Shown here in pieces: positions 26,898 through 34,635 of a stretch of DNA of 64,000 bases. The stretch covers positions 4,774,001-4,838,000 of the forward strand of contig NZ_CP016594.1 in assembly GCF_001698225.1 (NCBI RefSeq). Direction: 5' to 3'. Made by a program: the position numbers and the translations under genes. The stretch's first letter is position 1, and the number at the start of each line of letters is the position of its first letter. Source of the DNA: Gordonia terrae (GTDB lineage Bacteria; Actinomycetota; Actinomycetes; Mycobacteriales; Mycobacteriaceae). Under the pieces are notes generated by a model. The model saw only the letters and a program-made list of their open reading frames with translations, was not told where the DNA came from and searched no databases.

Positions 26898-27986
26898 ATG
26901 GGGCAGCTGTCCGGACCCTCCGACCCCAGTGTCGACGCGCACTGGGCCACGCACGAATCCCGGAAGGGGTTCTTCACCGACACGTCGATCTGCATCGGCT
27001 GCAAGGCCTGCGAGGTGGCCTGCAAGGAATGGAACTCCAACCCGCGCGACGGCGACCTGGCGCTGACCGGGATGTCGTACGACAACACCGTCGCACTCGG
27101 TGCGAGCACCTGGCGGCACGTCGCCTTCATCGAACAGAACTCCGACCGCATCGCCGAGGCCCGCGAATCCGGCCGCATGCTGGTCGGTCTCGGGATGCCC
27201 GCCATGCCCGAACACGAGGGATCCGGTGGTGCCGATCAACCGGTCGGTACCACCCTCCCGCCGGCTGAGCCGGCGAGGAGCGAAGCCGCCGGGCCGAGCA
27301 AGCGACGAAGGAGCGCGTCGAGGTCGACGAGCCGAGTCGAAGTCCCGGACACCCCCGAGTTCCGCTGGCTGATGTCGTCGGATGTGTGCAAGCACTGCAC
27401 CCATGCGGGATGCCTCGACGTCTGCCCGACCGGCGCGCTCTTCCGCACCGAGTTCGGCACCGTGGTGATCCAGGACGACGTCTGCAACGGGTGCGGGACG
27501 TGCGTCGCGGGATGCCCGTTCGGCGTCGTCGAACGTCGCGCCGACGGCACCGCGGCCCCGACGACGCGTTCCGGCGAGCGCAAGGGTGAACAGCCCGATG
27601 TGCCCAAACGCGGTGTCGCACAGAAGTGCACGCTCTGCTACGACCGCTTGGTCGACGACGAGACGCCCGCGTGCGCCAAGACCTGTCCGACCACGTCGAT
27701 CAAGTACGGCGACCACGACGACCTCGTCGACGACGCCCACGCCCGCGTCCGGGCGCTGCACGATCAAGGCATGACCGAGGCGCGGCTGTACGGTGCCAAC
27801 CCGAATGACGGTGTGGGAGGCACGGGTTCGGTGTTCTTGCTGCTCGACGAACCGGAGGTCTACGGGCTGCCGCCGGACCCGCGGGTGTGCACCGCCGACC
27901 TGCCGGCCATGTACAAACGCGCCGGGATCGCCGCCGCCGGAATGCTCGCCGCCGCCGCACTCTCGTTTCTGCGGGGCGGCCGATGA
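26898..27986 (+). CDS. fdhB: Formate dehydrogenase iron-sulfur subunit with an in-frame repeat insertion
   Basis: This 362-aa electron-transfer subunit has sixteen cluster cysteines in four groups: CIGCKACEVACKEW, CKHCTHAGCLDVCPTGAL, CNGCGTCVAGCPFG, and CTLCYD with CAKTCP, enough for four [4Fe-4S] clusters, as in FdnH/FdhB. A hydrophobic C-terminal segment (AAAGMLAAAALSFL) may anchor it at the membrane. Between the first and second cysteine groups, about residues 121-150 are a basic, low-complexity run encoded by a palindromic repeat (27259-27345). It starts right after the fdhA stop and overlaps the NrfD-like gene by 4 bases. Confidence 0.93.
   Translation: MGQLSGPSDPSVDAHWATHESRKGFFTDTSICIGCKACEVACKEWNSNPRDGDLALTGMSYDNTVALGASTWRHVAFIEQNSDRIAEARESGRMLVGLGMPAMPEHEGSGGADQPVGTTLPPAEPARSEAAGPSKRRRSASRSTSRVEVPDTPEFRWLMSSDVCKHCTHAGCLDVCPTGALFRTEFGTVVIQDDVCNGCGTCVAGCPFGVVERRADGTAAPTTRSGERKGEQPDVPKRGVAQKCTLCYDRLVDDETPACAKTCPTTSIKYGDHDDLVDDAHARVRALHDQGMTEARLYGANPNDGVGGTGSVFLLLDEPEVYGLPPDPRVCTADLPAMYKRAGIAAAGMLAAAALSFLRGGR
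27259..27345 (+). repeat. Palindromic repeat inserted in-frame in fdhB
   Basis: The core CGCCGGCTGAGCCGG (27259-27273, arms CCGGCT and AGCCGG) is identical to two copies found at 30620-30634 and 30661-30675. It is followed by a variable tail rich in GAGCGAAGC-like and GTCGAAG motifs, also seen in the tail of the 30653 copy. Here the insertion keeps the reading frame and is translated as a basic, Ala/Ser/Arg-rich linker. Confidence 0.75.
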
Positions 27987-29095
27987 CCTCGTCGGAGTTC
28001 GACTCGTTCCGTCCGCCGGAGCCGCCCCGGCGGCGCGGCCGGGGTTTCGGCCGTGGCGGACAACGCAAGCCACGCAAGAACTTCGGCCAGGACGACGGCA
28101 ACCGTGAGATGTCGATGGTTCCTGACGCCGAGTTCACCTCGTACTACGGACATCCCGTGGTCAAACCGCCGCCCTGGGACGAGAAGGTCGCCGCCTACCT
28201 GTTCCTGGGCGGTGTCGCCGGCGGTTCCGGTGTCCTCGCCGCCGGCGCACAGCTCACCGGACGGGATGTGTTGCGCCGCAACGCCCGTCTCGGCGGCCTC
28301 GGCGCTGTGGGCCTGGGTGCGATCGCGCTCGTCGCCGACCTCGGCCGGCCCGACCGCTTCTACAATATGCTGCGAACATTCAAGGTGACCTCACCGATGA
28401 GCGTCGGCTCGTGGATCCTGTCGGCGTTCAGCGGCGCGCTCGGTGTGGCCGCGGTCGGCGAGATCGACCGGATGTCCGGGGCACGTCTCCCGCTGGGGCC
28501 GCTACGTCCGGTGCTTCGCGCCGTCGAGGCCCCGGCCGGGCTGGCGGCGGGTCTCGCGGGACCGCCGCTCGCGGTCTACACCGCGGTGCTGCTCTCCGAC
28601 ACCGCCGTGCCGACCTGGAACGCCATGCACCGCGACCTGCCGTTCGTGTTCGTCAGTTCGGCCAGCCTGGCGTCGAGCGGGCTGGCACTGGTCACCACGC
28701 CCACGCGCCAGGCGGCCCCGGCGCGCACCCTGGCCGCCATCGGCGTGATCGGCGACCTCACCGCGATGCGACTCATGGAACACCGGATGGACCCGGTGAC
28801 GACCGAACCGATGCACGACGGTACCGCCGGAAAGCTGCTGCGGTGGAGTGAGCGGCTGGCCGTGGTCGGCGGCGTCGGCGCCCTCCTCAGCAGCCGGTCC
28901 CGGCCGCTGGCCGTCGCGTCGGGACTGGCGTTGCTCGCCGCGTCGGCGTGCACACGTTTCGGCGTCTTCGATGCCGGGATCGAATCCGCGAAGAACCCGC
29001 GCTACACCATCGAACCGCAGAAACGGCGCCTCGCGGCCCGTCGCGCCGCCGGGATCACCGACGACTCGATCACCACCGGACCGCCCGCGCCCTGA
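27983..29095 (+). CDS. NrfD/PsrC-like membrane subunit of formate dehydrogenase (370 aa)
   Basis: This integral membrane protein has about eight hydrophobic segments and resembles the NrfD/polysulfide-reductase PsrC family, which moves electrons between FeS subunits and quinone. The segment YYGHPVVKPPPWDEKVAAYL followed by FLGGVAGGSGVLAAGAQL is typical of the family N-terminus, as is ADLGRPDRFYNMLRTFK. A cytoplasmic, Arg/Gly-rich head of about 45 residues precedes it. It overlaps fdhB by 4 bases. The fdhA-fdhB-nrfD order fits a formate:quinone oxidoreductase complex. Confidence 0.88.
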   Translation: MTSSEFDSFRPPEPPRRRGRGFGRGGQRKPRKNFGQDDGNREMSMVPDAEFTSYYGHPVVKPPPWDEKVAAYLFLGGVAGGSGVLAAGAQLTGRDVLRRNARLGGLGAVGLGAIALVADLGRPDRFYNMLRTFKVTSPMSVGSWILSAFSGALGVAAVGEIDRMSGARLPLGPLRPVLRAVEAPAGLAAGLAGPPLAVYTAVLLSDTAVPTWNAMHRDLPFVFVSSASLASSGLALVTTPTRQAAPARTLAAIGVIGDLTAMRLMEHRMDPVTTEPMHDGTAGKLLRWSERLAVVGGVGALLSSRSRPLAVASGLALLAASACTRFGVFDAGIESAKNPRYTIEPQKRRLAARRAAGITDDSITTGPPAP

Positions 29096-29104
29096 GTGTG
29101 GGTA

Positions 29105-29140
29105 GCGCTTCTGCTCCGTGAGTGCCAGGAGCGTCAGCGC
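29105..29140. terminator. Possible bidirectional terminator between fdh operon and selD
   Basis: GCGCT (29105-29109) and GCTCC (29113-29117) can pair with GGAGC (29128-29132) and AGCGC (29136-29140), forming an interrupted hairpin between converging genes. It overlaps the selD stop. The helix is short and broken, so this is tentative. Confidence 0.4.
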
Positions 29141-30162
29141 ACCGTGATCCCGGAGTCGGCCACCGTCTCCCCGATCACCGGATAGCCCGGGACCTCACCG
29201 ACCACGAGGAGCCCGCCCGATGTCTGAGCGTCGGCCAGGAACAGCAGGTCGTCGTCGCTGATCCCGGCACCGAGGGTCAGGTGCGGGCGCACCCAGTCGA
29301 GGTTGCGGCGGGTTCCACCGGACACGAACCCGTCGCGCAGGGCCTCGGCCGCGTCGCTCACCGCGGGTACCGCGCTGCGGTCGAGCACCGCGCCGACGCC
29401 GGACGCGCGGCACAACTTGTGCAGGTGACCGAGCAGGCCGAAACCGGTGACGTCGGTCGCCGCGCGGGCACCGGCTGCGACCGCGGCCGTCGAAGCGTCG
29501 CGATTGAGCGTCGTCATCAGGGCGATCGCCTCGTCGAACACCTCGCCGGTCTGCTTGTGCCGGTTGTTCAGCAGCCCGACCCCGATCGGTTTGGTGAGGG
29601 TGATCGGCAGGCCCGCCTCGGCGGCGTCGTTGCGCAGCAACCGGTCGGGGTGGGCGACTCCCGTCACCGCCATGCCGTACTTGGGTTCCGGGTCGTCGAT
29701 GGTGTGCCCGCCGATGACCGGGCAGCCCGCCAGCGCCCCGACGTCGAGACCGCCGCGCAGCACCTCGGTCATCAACTCCATCGGCAGGACACCTCGTGGC
29801 CACCCGACCAGGTTGATCGCGACGACGGGGGTACCGCCCATCGCGTAGATGTCGGACAGCGCGTTTGCGGCGGCGATGCGGCCCCAGTCGTAGGCATCGT
29901 CGACGACCGGGGTGAAGAAATCGGCGGTGGAGAGCACGGCGAGGTCGTCGCGGACGCGCACGGCCGCGGCGTCGTCCCCGGCGTCGAGCCCGACGATGAT
30001 GTCGTCGCCGACCTGGCCGGTCAGCCCGGCGACCGCCTGCTCGAGCTCGCCCGGCGGGATCTTGCACGCGCATCCGCCACCGTGGGCGTAGCCGGTGAGT
30101 CGGACGGGAGCATCATCACGCACAGTCACCGTGCCGAGGGTAGCCCTCACGCAATCAGACAT
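29134..30162 (-). CDS. selD: Selenide, water dikinase (selenophosphate synthetase)
   Basis: SelD makes selenophosphate from selenide and ATP, the selenium donor for Sec-tRNA synthesis. The N-terminal catalytic loop reads HGGGCACKIP, so the residue that is Sec in some SelD proteins is Cys here, and the essential Lys follows. Other family segments are DDAAAVRV, STADFFTPVVDDAYDWGRIA, ANALSDIYAMGGTPVVAINL and GGHTIDDPEPKYGMAVTG. It runs opposite to the fdh and sel genes that flank it. The start at ATG 30162 is reasonable, but an internal GTG near 30130 would remove a non-conserved leader. Confidence 0.95.
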   Translation of the reverse strand: MSDCVRATLGTVTVRDDAPVRLTGYAHGGGCACKIPPGELEQAVAGLTGQVGDDIIVGLDAGDDAAAVRVRDDLAVLSTADFFTPVVDDAYDWGRIAAANALSDIYAMGGTPVVAINLVGWPRGVLPMELMTEVLRGGLDVGALAGCPVIGGHTIDDPEPKYGMAVTGVAHPDRLLRNDAAEAGLPITLTKPIGVGLLNNRHKQTGEVFDEAIALMTTLNRDASTAAVAAGARAATDVTGFGLLGHLHKLCRASGVGAVLDRSAVPAVSDAAEALRDGFVSGGTRRNLDWVRPHLTLGAGISDDDLLFLADAQTSGGLLVVGEVPGYPVIGETVADSGITVR

Positions 30163-30194
30163 GTCCCCGACCGCGGATCGCTACCATCGGGCAC

Positions 30195-30485
30195 ATGAGG
30201 CAGGCAGACGGCGAGTACTTCGTCACCGCAGACGAGTTACAGGCGTTCTGGGAGTCGGGTCACGACTACTGGTACATGCGGGAGGACGGTTCCACCGACC
30301 TGTATGGCGACGAACTCGACATCACCCACGGCTGGCCAATCTTCCTGATGAAGCGGGACGACGACTGGTTTGCGAAGTGGGACGGCGATTTTCGACGAGC
30401 GGTCGAGGATGATCTCAATCCGAAGCTGATCCGCCACTTCGAGGAGCTGATCACCCAGGGGAACTGGCCGCACCAGCAGGACTGA
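30195..30485 (+). CDS. Small acidic protein of unknown function (96 aa)
   Basis: I do not recognise this protein. It is rich in Asp/Glu and aromatic residues (DYWYMREDGSTDLYGDELDI, WPIFLMKRDDDWFAKWDGDF), with no signal peptide, membrane segment or cysteine. It starts 32 bases from the divergent selD start and ends 34 bases before the tRNA-Sec gene. Its location within the selenium island raises the possibility of a related role, but nothing in the sequence shows one. Confidence 0.65.
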   Translation: MRQADGEYFVTADELQAFWESGHDYWYMREDGSTDLYGDELDITHGWPIFLMKRDDDWFAKWDGDFRRAVEDDLNPKLIRHFEELITQGNWPHQQD

Positions 30486-30519
30486 CGGTTCTCGCCGTCG
30501 GATACGTTGGACGGCGCAG

Positions 30520-30614
30520 GGAGGCGTATGGGTCCTGGTGGGCTCCCCGGTCTTCAAAACCGGTGAGATCGAGTATCTCGGTCTGGCGGGTTCGATTCCC
30601 GTCCGCCTCCGCCA
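30520..30614 (+). tRNA. selC: tRNA-Sec (anticodon TCA), selenocysteine
   Basis: A 95-nt tRNA with encoded CCA. The acceptor GGAGGCG (30520-30526) pairs with CGCCTCC (30604-30610), followed by discriminator G. The anticodon stem CCGGT/ACCGG encloses CTTCAAA with anticodon TCA at 30554-30556. A long variable arm has GAGAT (30565-30569) paired with ATCTC (30575-30579), and GGTTCGATTCC forms the T arm. The size, long arm and UGA-reading anticodon identify selenocysteine tRNA. It feeds SelA and SelB encoded immediately downstream. Confidence 0.96.
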
Positions 30615-30707
30615 CCCACCGCCGGCTGAGCCGGTGACAAGCAGGGCGAGAGCCACCCACCGCCGGCTGAGCCGGTGACGAGCGAAGCGAGGAGCCGTGT
30701 CGAAGCC
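30612..30707 (+). repeat. Two palindromic repeat copies abutting the tRNA-Sec 3' end and running into selA
   Basis: CCACCCACC plus CGCCGGCTGAGCCGGTGAC-type sequence occurs twice, 27 nt identical, at 30612-30638 and 30653-30679 (41-base period). The first copy begins on the CCA of the tRNA. The second continues through GAGCGAAGCGAGGAGC into GTGTCGAAG, which carries the selA ribosome-binding site and start codon. The core matches the repeat in fdhB. Confidence 0.78.
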
Positions 30708-32013
30708 CCCCGTCACCGACCCGCGTCGCCGGATTCCACGCACCGATGCCCTGCTGTCGCTGCCCGCCGCGATCGACGCGCGAAAGCGGCTGGGCGACGG
30801 GACGGTTCGCGCCACCATCCGTGCCGCCCAGGACGCCGCGCGGCGCGGTGAACTGCCGCCCGACGACGTCGAGCAGGCGGTCGTGGACGCACTCTCCGGT
30901 CACCGCGCGTCCTCGGCACGCCCGGTGCTGAACGCCACCGGCGTCGTCGTGCACACCAATCTGGGTCGGGCGCCACTCTCCCCCACCGCACTCGAAGCAG
31001 TGGTCGCAGCATCGGGCTATGTGGATGTGGAACTCGATCTTCGGACCGGGACGCGGTCGAAGCGCGGGGCGGCCACCCGCGCGGCGCTCGTGAACGCGTG
31101 TCCCGCCGCCGGAGATGCGTTGATGGTCAACAACGGTGCCGCTGCGCTGGTGCTCGCGACGACCGCGCTGGCCGCCGGCCGGGCGGTGGTGATCAGCCGT
31201 GGCGAGATGATCGAGATCGGTGCCGGCTTCCGGCTCACCGAGCTGATCGCGTCGACCGGCGCACGGCTGCACGAGGTCGGTACGACCAACCGGACCCATG
31301 CACGCGATTACGCCGACGCCCTCGCCTCGGACGACGTCGGTGCCATCCTCAAGGTCCACCCCAGCAATTTCCGCGTGGAGGGCTTCACCAGCGACACTTC
31401 GCTGGCGGAGCTGCGCGACCTCGGCCGGGCGCACGACGTGCCCGTCGTCGCCGACATCGGCAGCGGACTCCTGCGACCAGACCCGCTGCTGCCCGACGAG
31501 CCGGACGCGACGACGACACTGGAATCCGGTGCCGATCTGGTGATCGCGAGCGGCGACAAGCTCCTGGGCGGTCCGCAGGCCGGACTCCTCCTCGGTGATC
31601 CAACCCTCGTGCAACGGTTGGCGAAACACCCTCTGGCGCGGGCGGTTCGCGCGGACAAGCTCGCACTCGCCGCCATGGAGGCCACCGTCGGCGGGCCGCG
31701 GCCGCCGGTCTGGAAGTACCTCCATGCCGACTCCGAGAACCTTCGCGTACGCACTGAATCCCTGGCTACTGCACTCGGTTTCCCGGTCGTCGCACACGAC
31801 GGGCGGGTAGGTGGCGGTGGCGCACCCGGTGTGCCGCTACCAGGGTGGGCGGTGCGGCTCCCGGTCGCCGCGGCCGGGCGCCTTCGCCTCGGCGATCCCG
31901 CTGTGCTGCCCCGCGTCCACGACGACGCATGCCTCGTCGACGTGCGGTGCGTCCCCGAGGCCGACGACCCGCGACTCCTCGCCGCGATCGTGCAGGCCCT
32001 GGACGAACTGTGA
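30697..32013 (+). CDS. selA: L-seryl-tRNA(Sec) selenium transferase
   Basis: SelA is a PLP enzyme that converts Ser-tRNA(Sec) to Sec-tRNA(Sec) using selenophosphate from SelD. The N-terminal DPRRRIPRTDALLSLPAA is the family tRNA-binding start. VLNATGVVVHTNLGRAPLS is highly conserved, as is LVIASGDKLLGGPQAGLLLG, containing the PLP-binding Lys288. The only in-frame start near the conserved N-terminus is GTG 30697, which lies inside the second repeat copy with GAGGAG just before it. The length (438 aa) is normal. selB follows 38 bases later. Confidence 0.95.
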   Translation: MSKPPVTDPRRRIPRTDALLSLPAAIDARKRLGDGTVRATIRAAQDAARRGELPPDDVEQAVVDALSGHRASSARPVLNATGVVVHTNLGRAPLSPTALEAVVAASGYVDVELDLRTGTRSKRGAATRAALVNACPAAGDALMVNNGAAALVLATTALAAGRAVVISRGEMIEIGAGFRLTELIASTGARLHEVGTTNRTHARDYADALASDDVGAILKVHPSNFRVEGFTSDTSLAELRDLGRAHDVPVVADIGSGLLRPDPLLPDEPDATTTLESGADLVIASGDKLLGGPQAGLLLGDPTLVQRLAKHPLARAVRADKLALAAMEATVGGPRPPVWKYLHADSENLRVRTESLATALGFPVVAHDGRVGGGGAPGVPLPGWAVRLPVAAAGRLRLGDPAVLPRVHDDACLVDVRCVPEADDPRLLAAIVQALDEL

Positions 32014-32051
32014 TCCCCGAATCATGAAGTTCAGCGCATGAAGTACTGCTC

Positions 32052-33845
32052 ATGAAATACGTGGTCGCCACCGCCGGACACGTGGACCACGGCAAGTCCA
32101 CACTGGTGCGGGCTCTGACCGGCATCGAACCGGACCGGTGGGAGGAGGAACGACGCCGCGGCCTGACCATCGACCTCGGCTTCGCCTGGACGACACTGCC
32201 TTCCGGCGCCGATGTGGCTTTCGTCGACGTCCCCGGTCACGAGCGGTTCATCCCGAACATGTTGGCCGGCCTGGGACCTGCGCCGGTCGTCCTGTTCGTC
32301 GTGGCCGCCGACGAGGGGTGGCGTGCCCAGTCCGACGACCATCGCGACGCCATCGCCGCACTCGGCATCCAATCCGGGTTGCTCGTCATCACCCGCGCCG
32401 ACCGGGCATCGGCTGATCGCATCCGCGAGGTGATCGACGAAGCGCGACACCGGCTGGGCGACACCGGTCTTGCCCATGTCCCCGCGGTGGTGGTGTCCGC
32501 AATCGACCACTCCGGCATCGACGAGTTGCGCACGACCCTCGATGATGTTCTCGCGCAGTCACCTTCGCAACCGTCCTCCGGTCGTGTGCGGTTCTGGGTC
32601 GACCGGGTGTTCACCCGCACCGGGGCCGGTACGGTCGTCACGGGCACCTTGGCGTCGGGAACGATCTCGGTCGGCGACACCCTGGAACTACATACTCCCC
32701 ACGGCGGCCGCCGGGTCGATGTTCGCGGATTGCAAAGCGAGGGAACGACTCTCGCGACCGCTGGTCCGGTCAGCCGGGTCGCGGTCAACCTCCGCGGTGC
32801 GGGTGTCGACGACGTCGCGCGCGGTGACGCGCTCGTGACTCCGGGCGCCTGGCACGCGTCCGCCCTCATCGACCTACGACGCGCGAGCGGCACGCCGTTC
32901 GACGAGGCCCCCGAGCACCTGATCGCCCACATCGGCACGGCCGCGGTACCGGTGCGCGTGCGACCGCTCGACCCCGATCATGGCCGACTCACGCTCGCCC
33001 ACGCTCTCCCGCTGTCGAACGGAGACCGGGTGGTACTGCGTGATCCCGGGCAGCGGATCGTCGGCGGCGGCGTCGTCCTGCACCCCGATCCGCCGCCACT
33101 GACTCGCCGGGGTGACGCCGCACGTCGAGCGGCAATCCTGGCGGCCACGACCGACGGCGCGGGAGCTGCCGAGGAGGTCATGCGACGGGGCGCGGTGCGC
33201 GTCGCCGATCTCGCGCGACTCGGTCTCGTCGGCGACGCGGACTCCGTACCCCGGTCCGTCCGCGTGATCGACGGATGGTGGGTTGCCGAGGAGTCACTCG
33301 CGGCCTGGGCCGGACGACTACACACCTCCGTTCTCGAGCTGCACGAGCGGGACCCGTTGTCCGCGGGCATGTCCGCGGCGGGAGCGCCCGCACTGTTGGG
33401 TCTGCCGGACTCGGCGTTGCTGGACGCCGTCGTCGCCGAGGCGGGTCTCGCGTCTTCCGATGGCCACCTGTCGGTGCCCGGCCACATCCCCTCCCTCGGC
33501 GACGCAGAGGACGCGGTCCGCGCCTTGGAGCGACGTCTCACCGACCAACCGTTTCGTGCTCCCGAGGCCGACGACCTCAGCACACTCGGACTGGGCGCCA
33601 GGGAACTGGCCGCAGCCGAGCACACGGGACGAGTGCTCCGGTTACGCGACGGGGTCGTGCTGTTGCCGGCCGCCCCAGCCATGGCGATGCGCATCCTCGC
33701 CTCGCTCGATCAACCGTTCACCACCAGTGCCGCCCGTCAGGCGCTGGGAACAACTCGGCGCGTGGTGATCCCGCTGCTCGAGTATCTCGACTCCCGCAGG
33801 TGGACCCGACGCATCGACGCCGGGCACCGCGAGGTCGTGCGGTGA
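32052..33845 (+). CDS. selB: Selenocysteine-specific translation elongation factor
   Basis: SelB is an EF-Tu-like GTPase that brings Sec-tRNA to a UGA marked by a SECIS hairpin. G1 is AGHVDHGKST, the switch region contains ERRRGLTIDLGFAW, G3 is FVDVPGHERFI, and G4 is ITRADRAS rather than the usual NKxD form. Domains II/III follow (WVDRVFTRTGAGTVVTGTL). The C-terminal winged helices end with QALGTTRRVVIPLLEYLD, the part that contacts SECIS RNA. Length 597 aa is standard. It completes the selD-selC-selA-selB set. The only visible selenoprotein client in the window is fdhA. Confidence 0.95.
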   Translation: MKYVVATAGHVDHGKSTLVRALTGIEPDRWEEERRRGLTIDLGFAWTTLPSGADVAFVDVPGHERFIPNMLAGLGPAPVVLFVVAADEGWRAQSDDHRDAIAALGIQSGLLVITRADRASADRIREVIDEARHRLGDTGLAHVPAVVVSAIDHSGIDELRTTLDDVLAQSPSQPSSGRVRFWVDRVFTRTGAGTVVTGTLASGTISVGDTLELHTPHGGRRVDVRGLQSEGTTLATAGPVSRVAVNLRGAGVDDVARGDALVTPGAWHASALIDLRRASGTPFDEAPEHLIAHIGTAAVPVRVRPLDPDHGRLTLAHALPLSNGDRVVLRDPGQRIVGGGVVLHPDPPPLTRRGDAARRAAILAATTDGAGAAEEVMRRGAVRVADLARLGLVGDADSVPRSVRVIDGWWVAEESLAAWAGRLHTSVLELHERDPLSAGMSAAGAPALLGLPDSALLDAVVAEAGLASSDGHLSVPGHIPSLGDAEDAVRALERRLTDQPFRAPEADDLSTLGLGARELAAAEHTGRVLRLRDGVVLLPAAPAMAMRILASLDQPFTTSAARQALGTTRRVVIPLLEYLDSRRWTRRIDAGHREVVR

Positions 33846-33880
33846 ACTCGACGCGAGGCGGCTCGACGGACTCGTCCGAG

Positions 33881-34504
33881 TCAGCTGCCGGACGGCGGCC
33901 CCGGCACCATGAGGTCGAACATGCGCCGAAGACAGTGCCCGAGCTCGAGATCGTCTCGTCGGAGCCACATCTCGTGTGCAGCAGATGATCCGGCGATGAC
34001 CGCGTACGCCACCGCGGTCGGGTACGCGTCATCGCCACGACCGGCGGCACGCGTCCGGACGTGGTCGGCGATGACCGTCCGCCACCGCCGATAGACGATA
34101 TTCGCCTGCGCCTGCACTGCGGGCACGGTGAGAATGAGTTGCGCCCGATGACGCGCCCACCGCTCTTCGGCTCGTCCGTGATCGATCGCCGTGATGAACG
34201 CTTCGGTCACCGTCAGGTGGGGTGGCGTGTCGGTGGACGCCGCTGCGACGAGCCGGCGGAAGTGATCGAGTTCGGCCGCCGACTCGACCCACACCACGTC
34301 GGCCTTCGTCGGAAAGTAGCGAAAGAAGGTCCGGCGGCTGACTCCCGCCGCATCGGCGATGTCGCCCACACTCGTCTTCTCGAAGCCGCGCTCGAGGAAC
34401 AATTCCTGTGCTCGTGCGGCGAGCTCATGCGCGCTGGTCGTGGCGGGACGGCCGCCCCGGTCGACGCGCACCTCCTCAGACCGTGCGGTTTCCATGCCCG
34501 CCAT
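33881..34504 (-). CDS. TetR-family regulator (207 aa), divergent to mycofactocin-type SDR genes
   Basis: The HTH is clear: ARAQELFLERGFEKTSVGDI followed by ADAAGVSRRTFFRYFPTKAD, the characteristic TetR recognition helix. The remainder is an all-helical ligand domain. It resembles the group that includes the mycofactocin regulator MftR, but mftA and the rest of the mft biosynthesis genes are not in this window, so that identity is not claimed. It is divergent from two mycofactocin-type dehydrogenase genes and probably controls them, perhaps through the GTGAC-N5-GTCAC dyad at 34574-34588. Confidence 0.85.
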   Translation of the reverse strand: MAGMETARSEEVRVDRGGRPATTSAHELAARAQELFLERGFEKTSVGDIADAAGVSRRTFFRYFPTKADVVWVESAAELDHFRRLVAAASTDTPPHLTVTEAFITAIDHGRAEERWARHRAQLILTVPAVQAQANIVYRRWRTVIADHVRTRAAGRGDDAYPTAVAYAVIAGSSAAHEMWLRRDDLELGHCLRRMFDLMVPGPPSGS

Positions 34505-34573
34505 CGTGTCACCCCCGCCTGCCGCGGACGCCTGACACCGGAAAAGTCGGTTTCGGCACCGTTATGGCACGCT

Positions 34574-34588
34574 GTGACATATCGTCAC
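34574..34588. promoter_or_regulatory. GTGAC-N5-GTCAC dyad in tetR/SDR divergent promoter
   Basis: A perfect 5-bp inverted repeat with 5-base spacer lies 48 bases before the first SDR start and in the intergenic region shared with tetR. It is a candidate operator for the TetR protein; the evidence is only symmetry and position. Confidence 0.4.
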
Positions 34589-34635
34589 CGGTGAGACGTG
34601 CATCACTCGTCGCACGTCGTGTCGAAGGGATCACC

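Noticed and set aside
24195..28073. Very long open frame antisense to fdhA and fdhB (over 1200 codons)
   Set aside because: High-GC coding strands routinely leave an open frame on the opposite strand. Its sequence is Arg/Val/Asp-biased without domains, while the forward genes match known families throughout.
30612..30707. Repeats as a CRISPR array
   Set aside because: Only two copies with a 14-base gap, palindromic core, and no cas genes; the same core lies inside fdhB.
33881..34504. Naming the TetR gene mftR
   Set aside because: It resembles that group and faces mycofactocin-type SDRs, but mftA-F are absent from the window, so the name would be over-specific.
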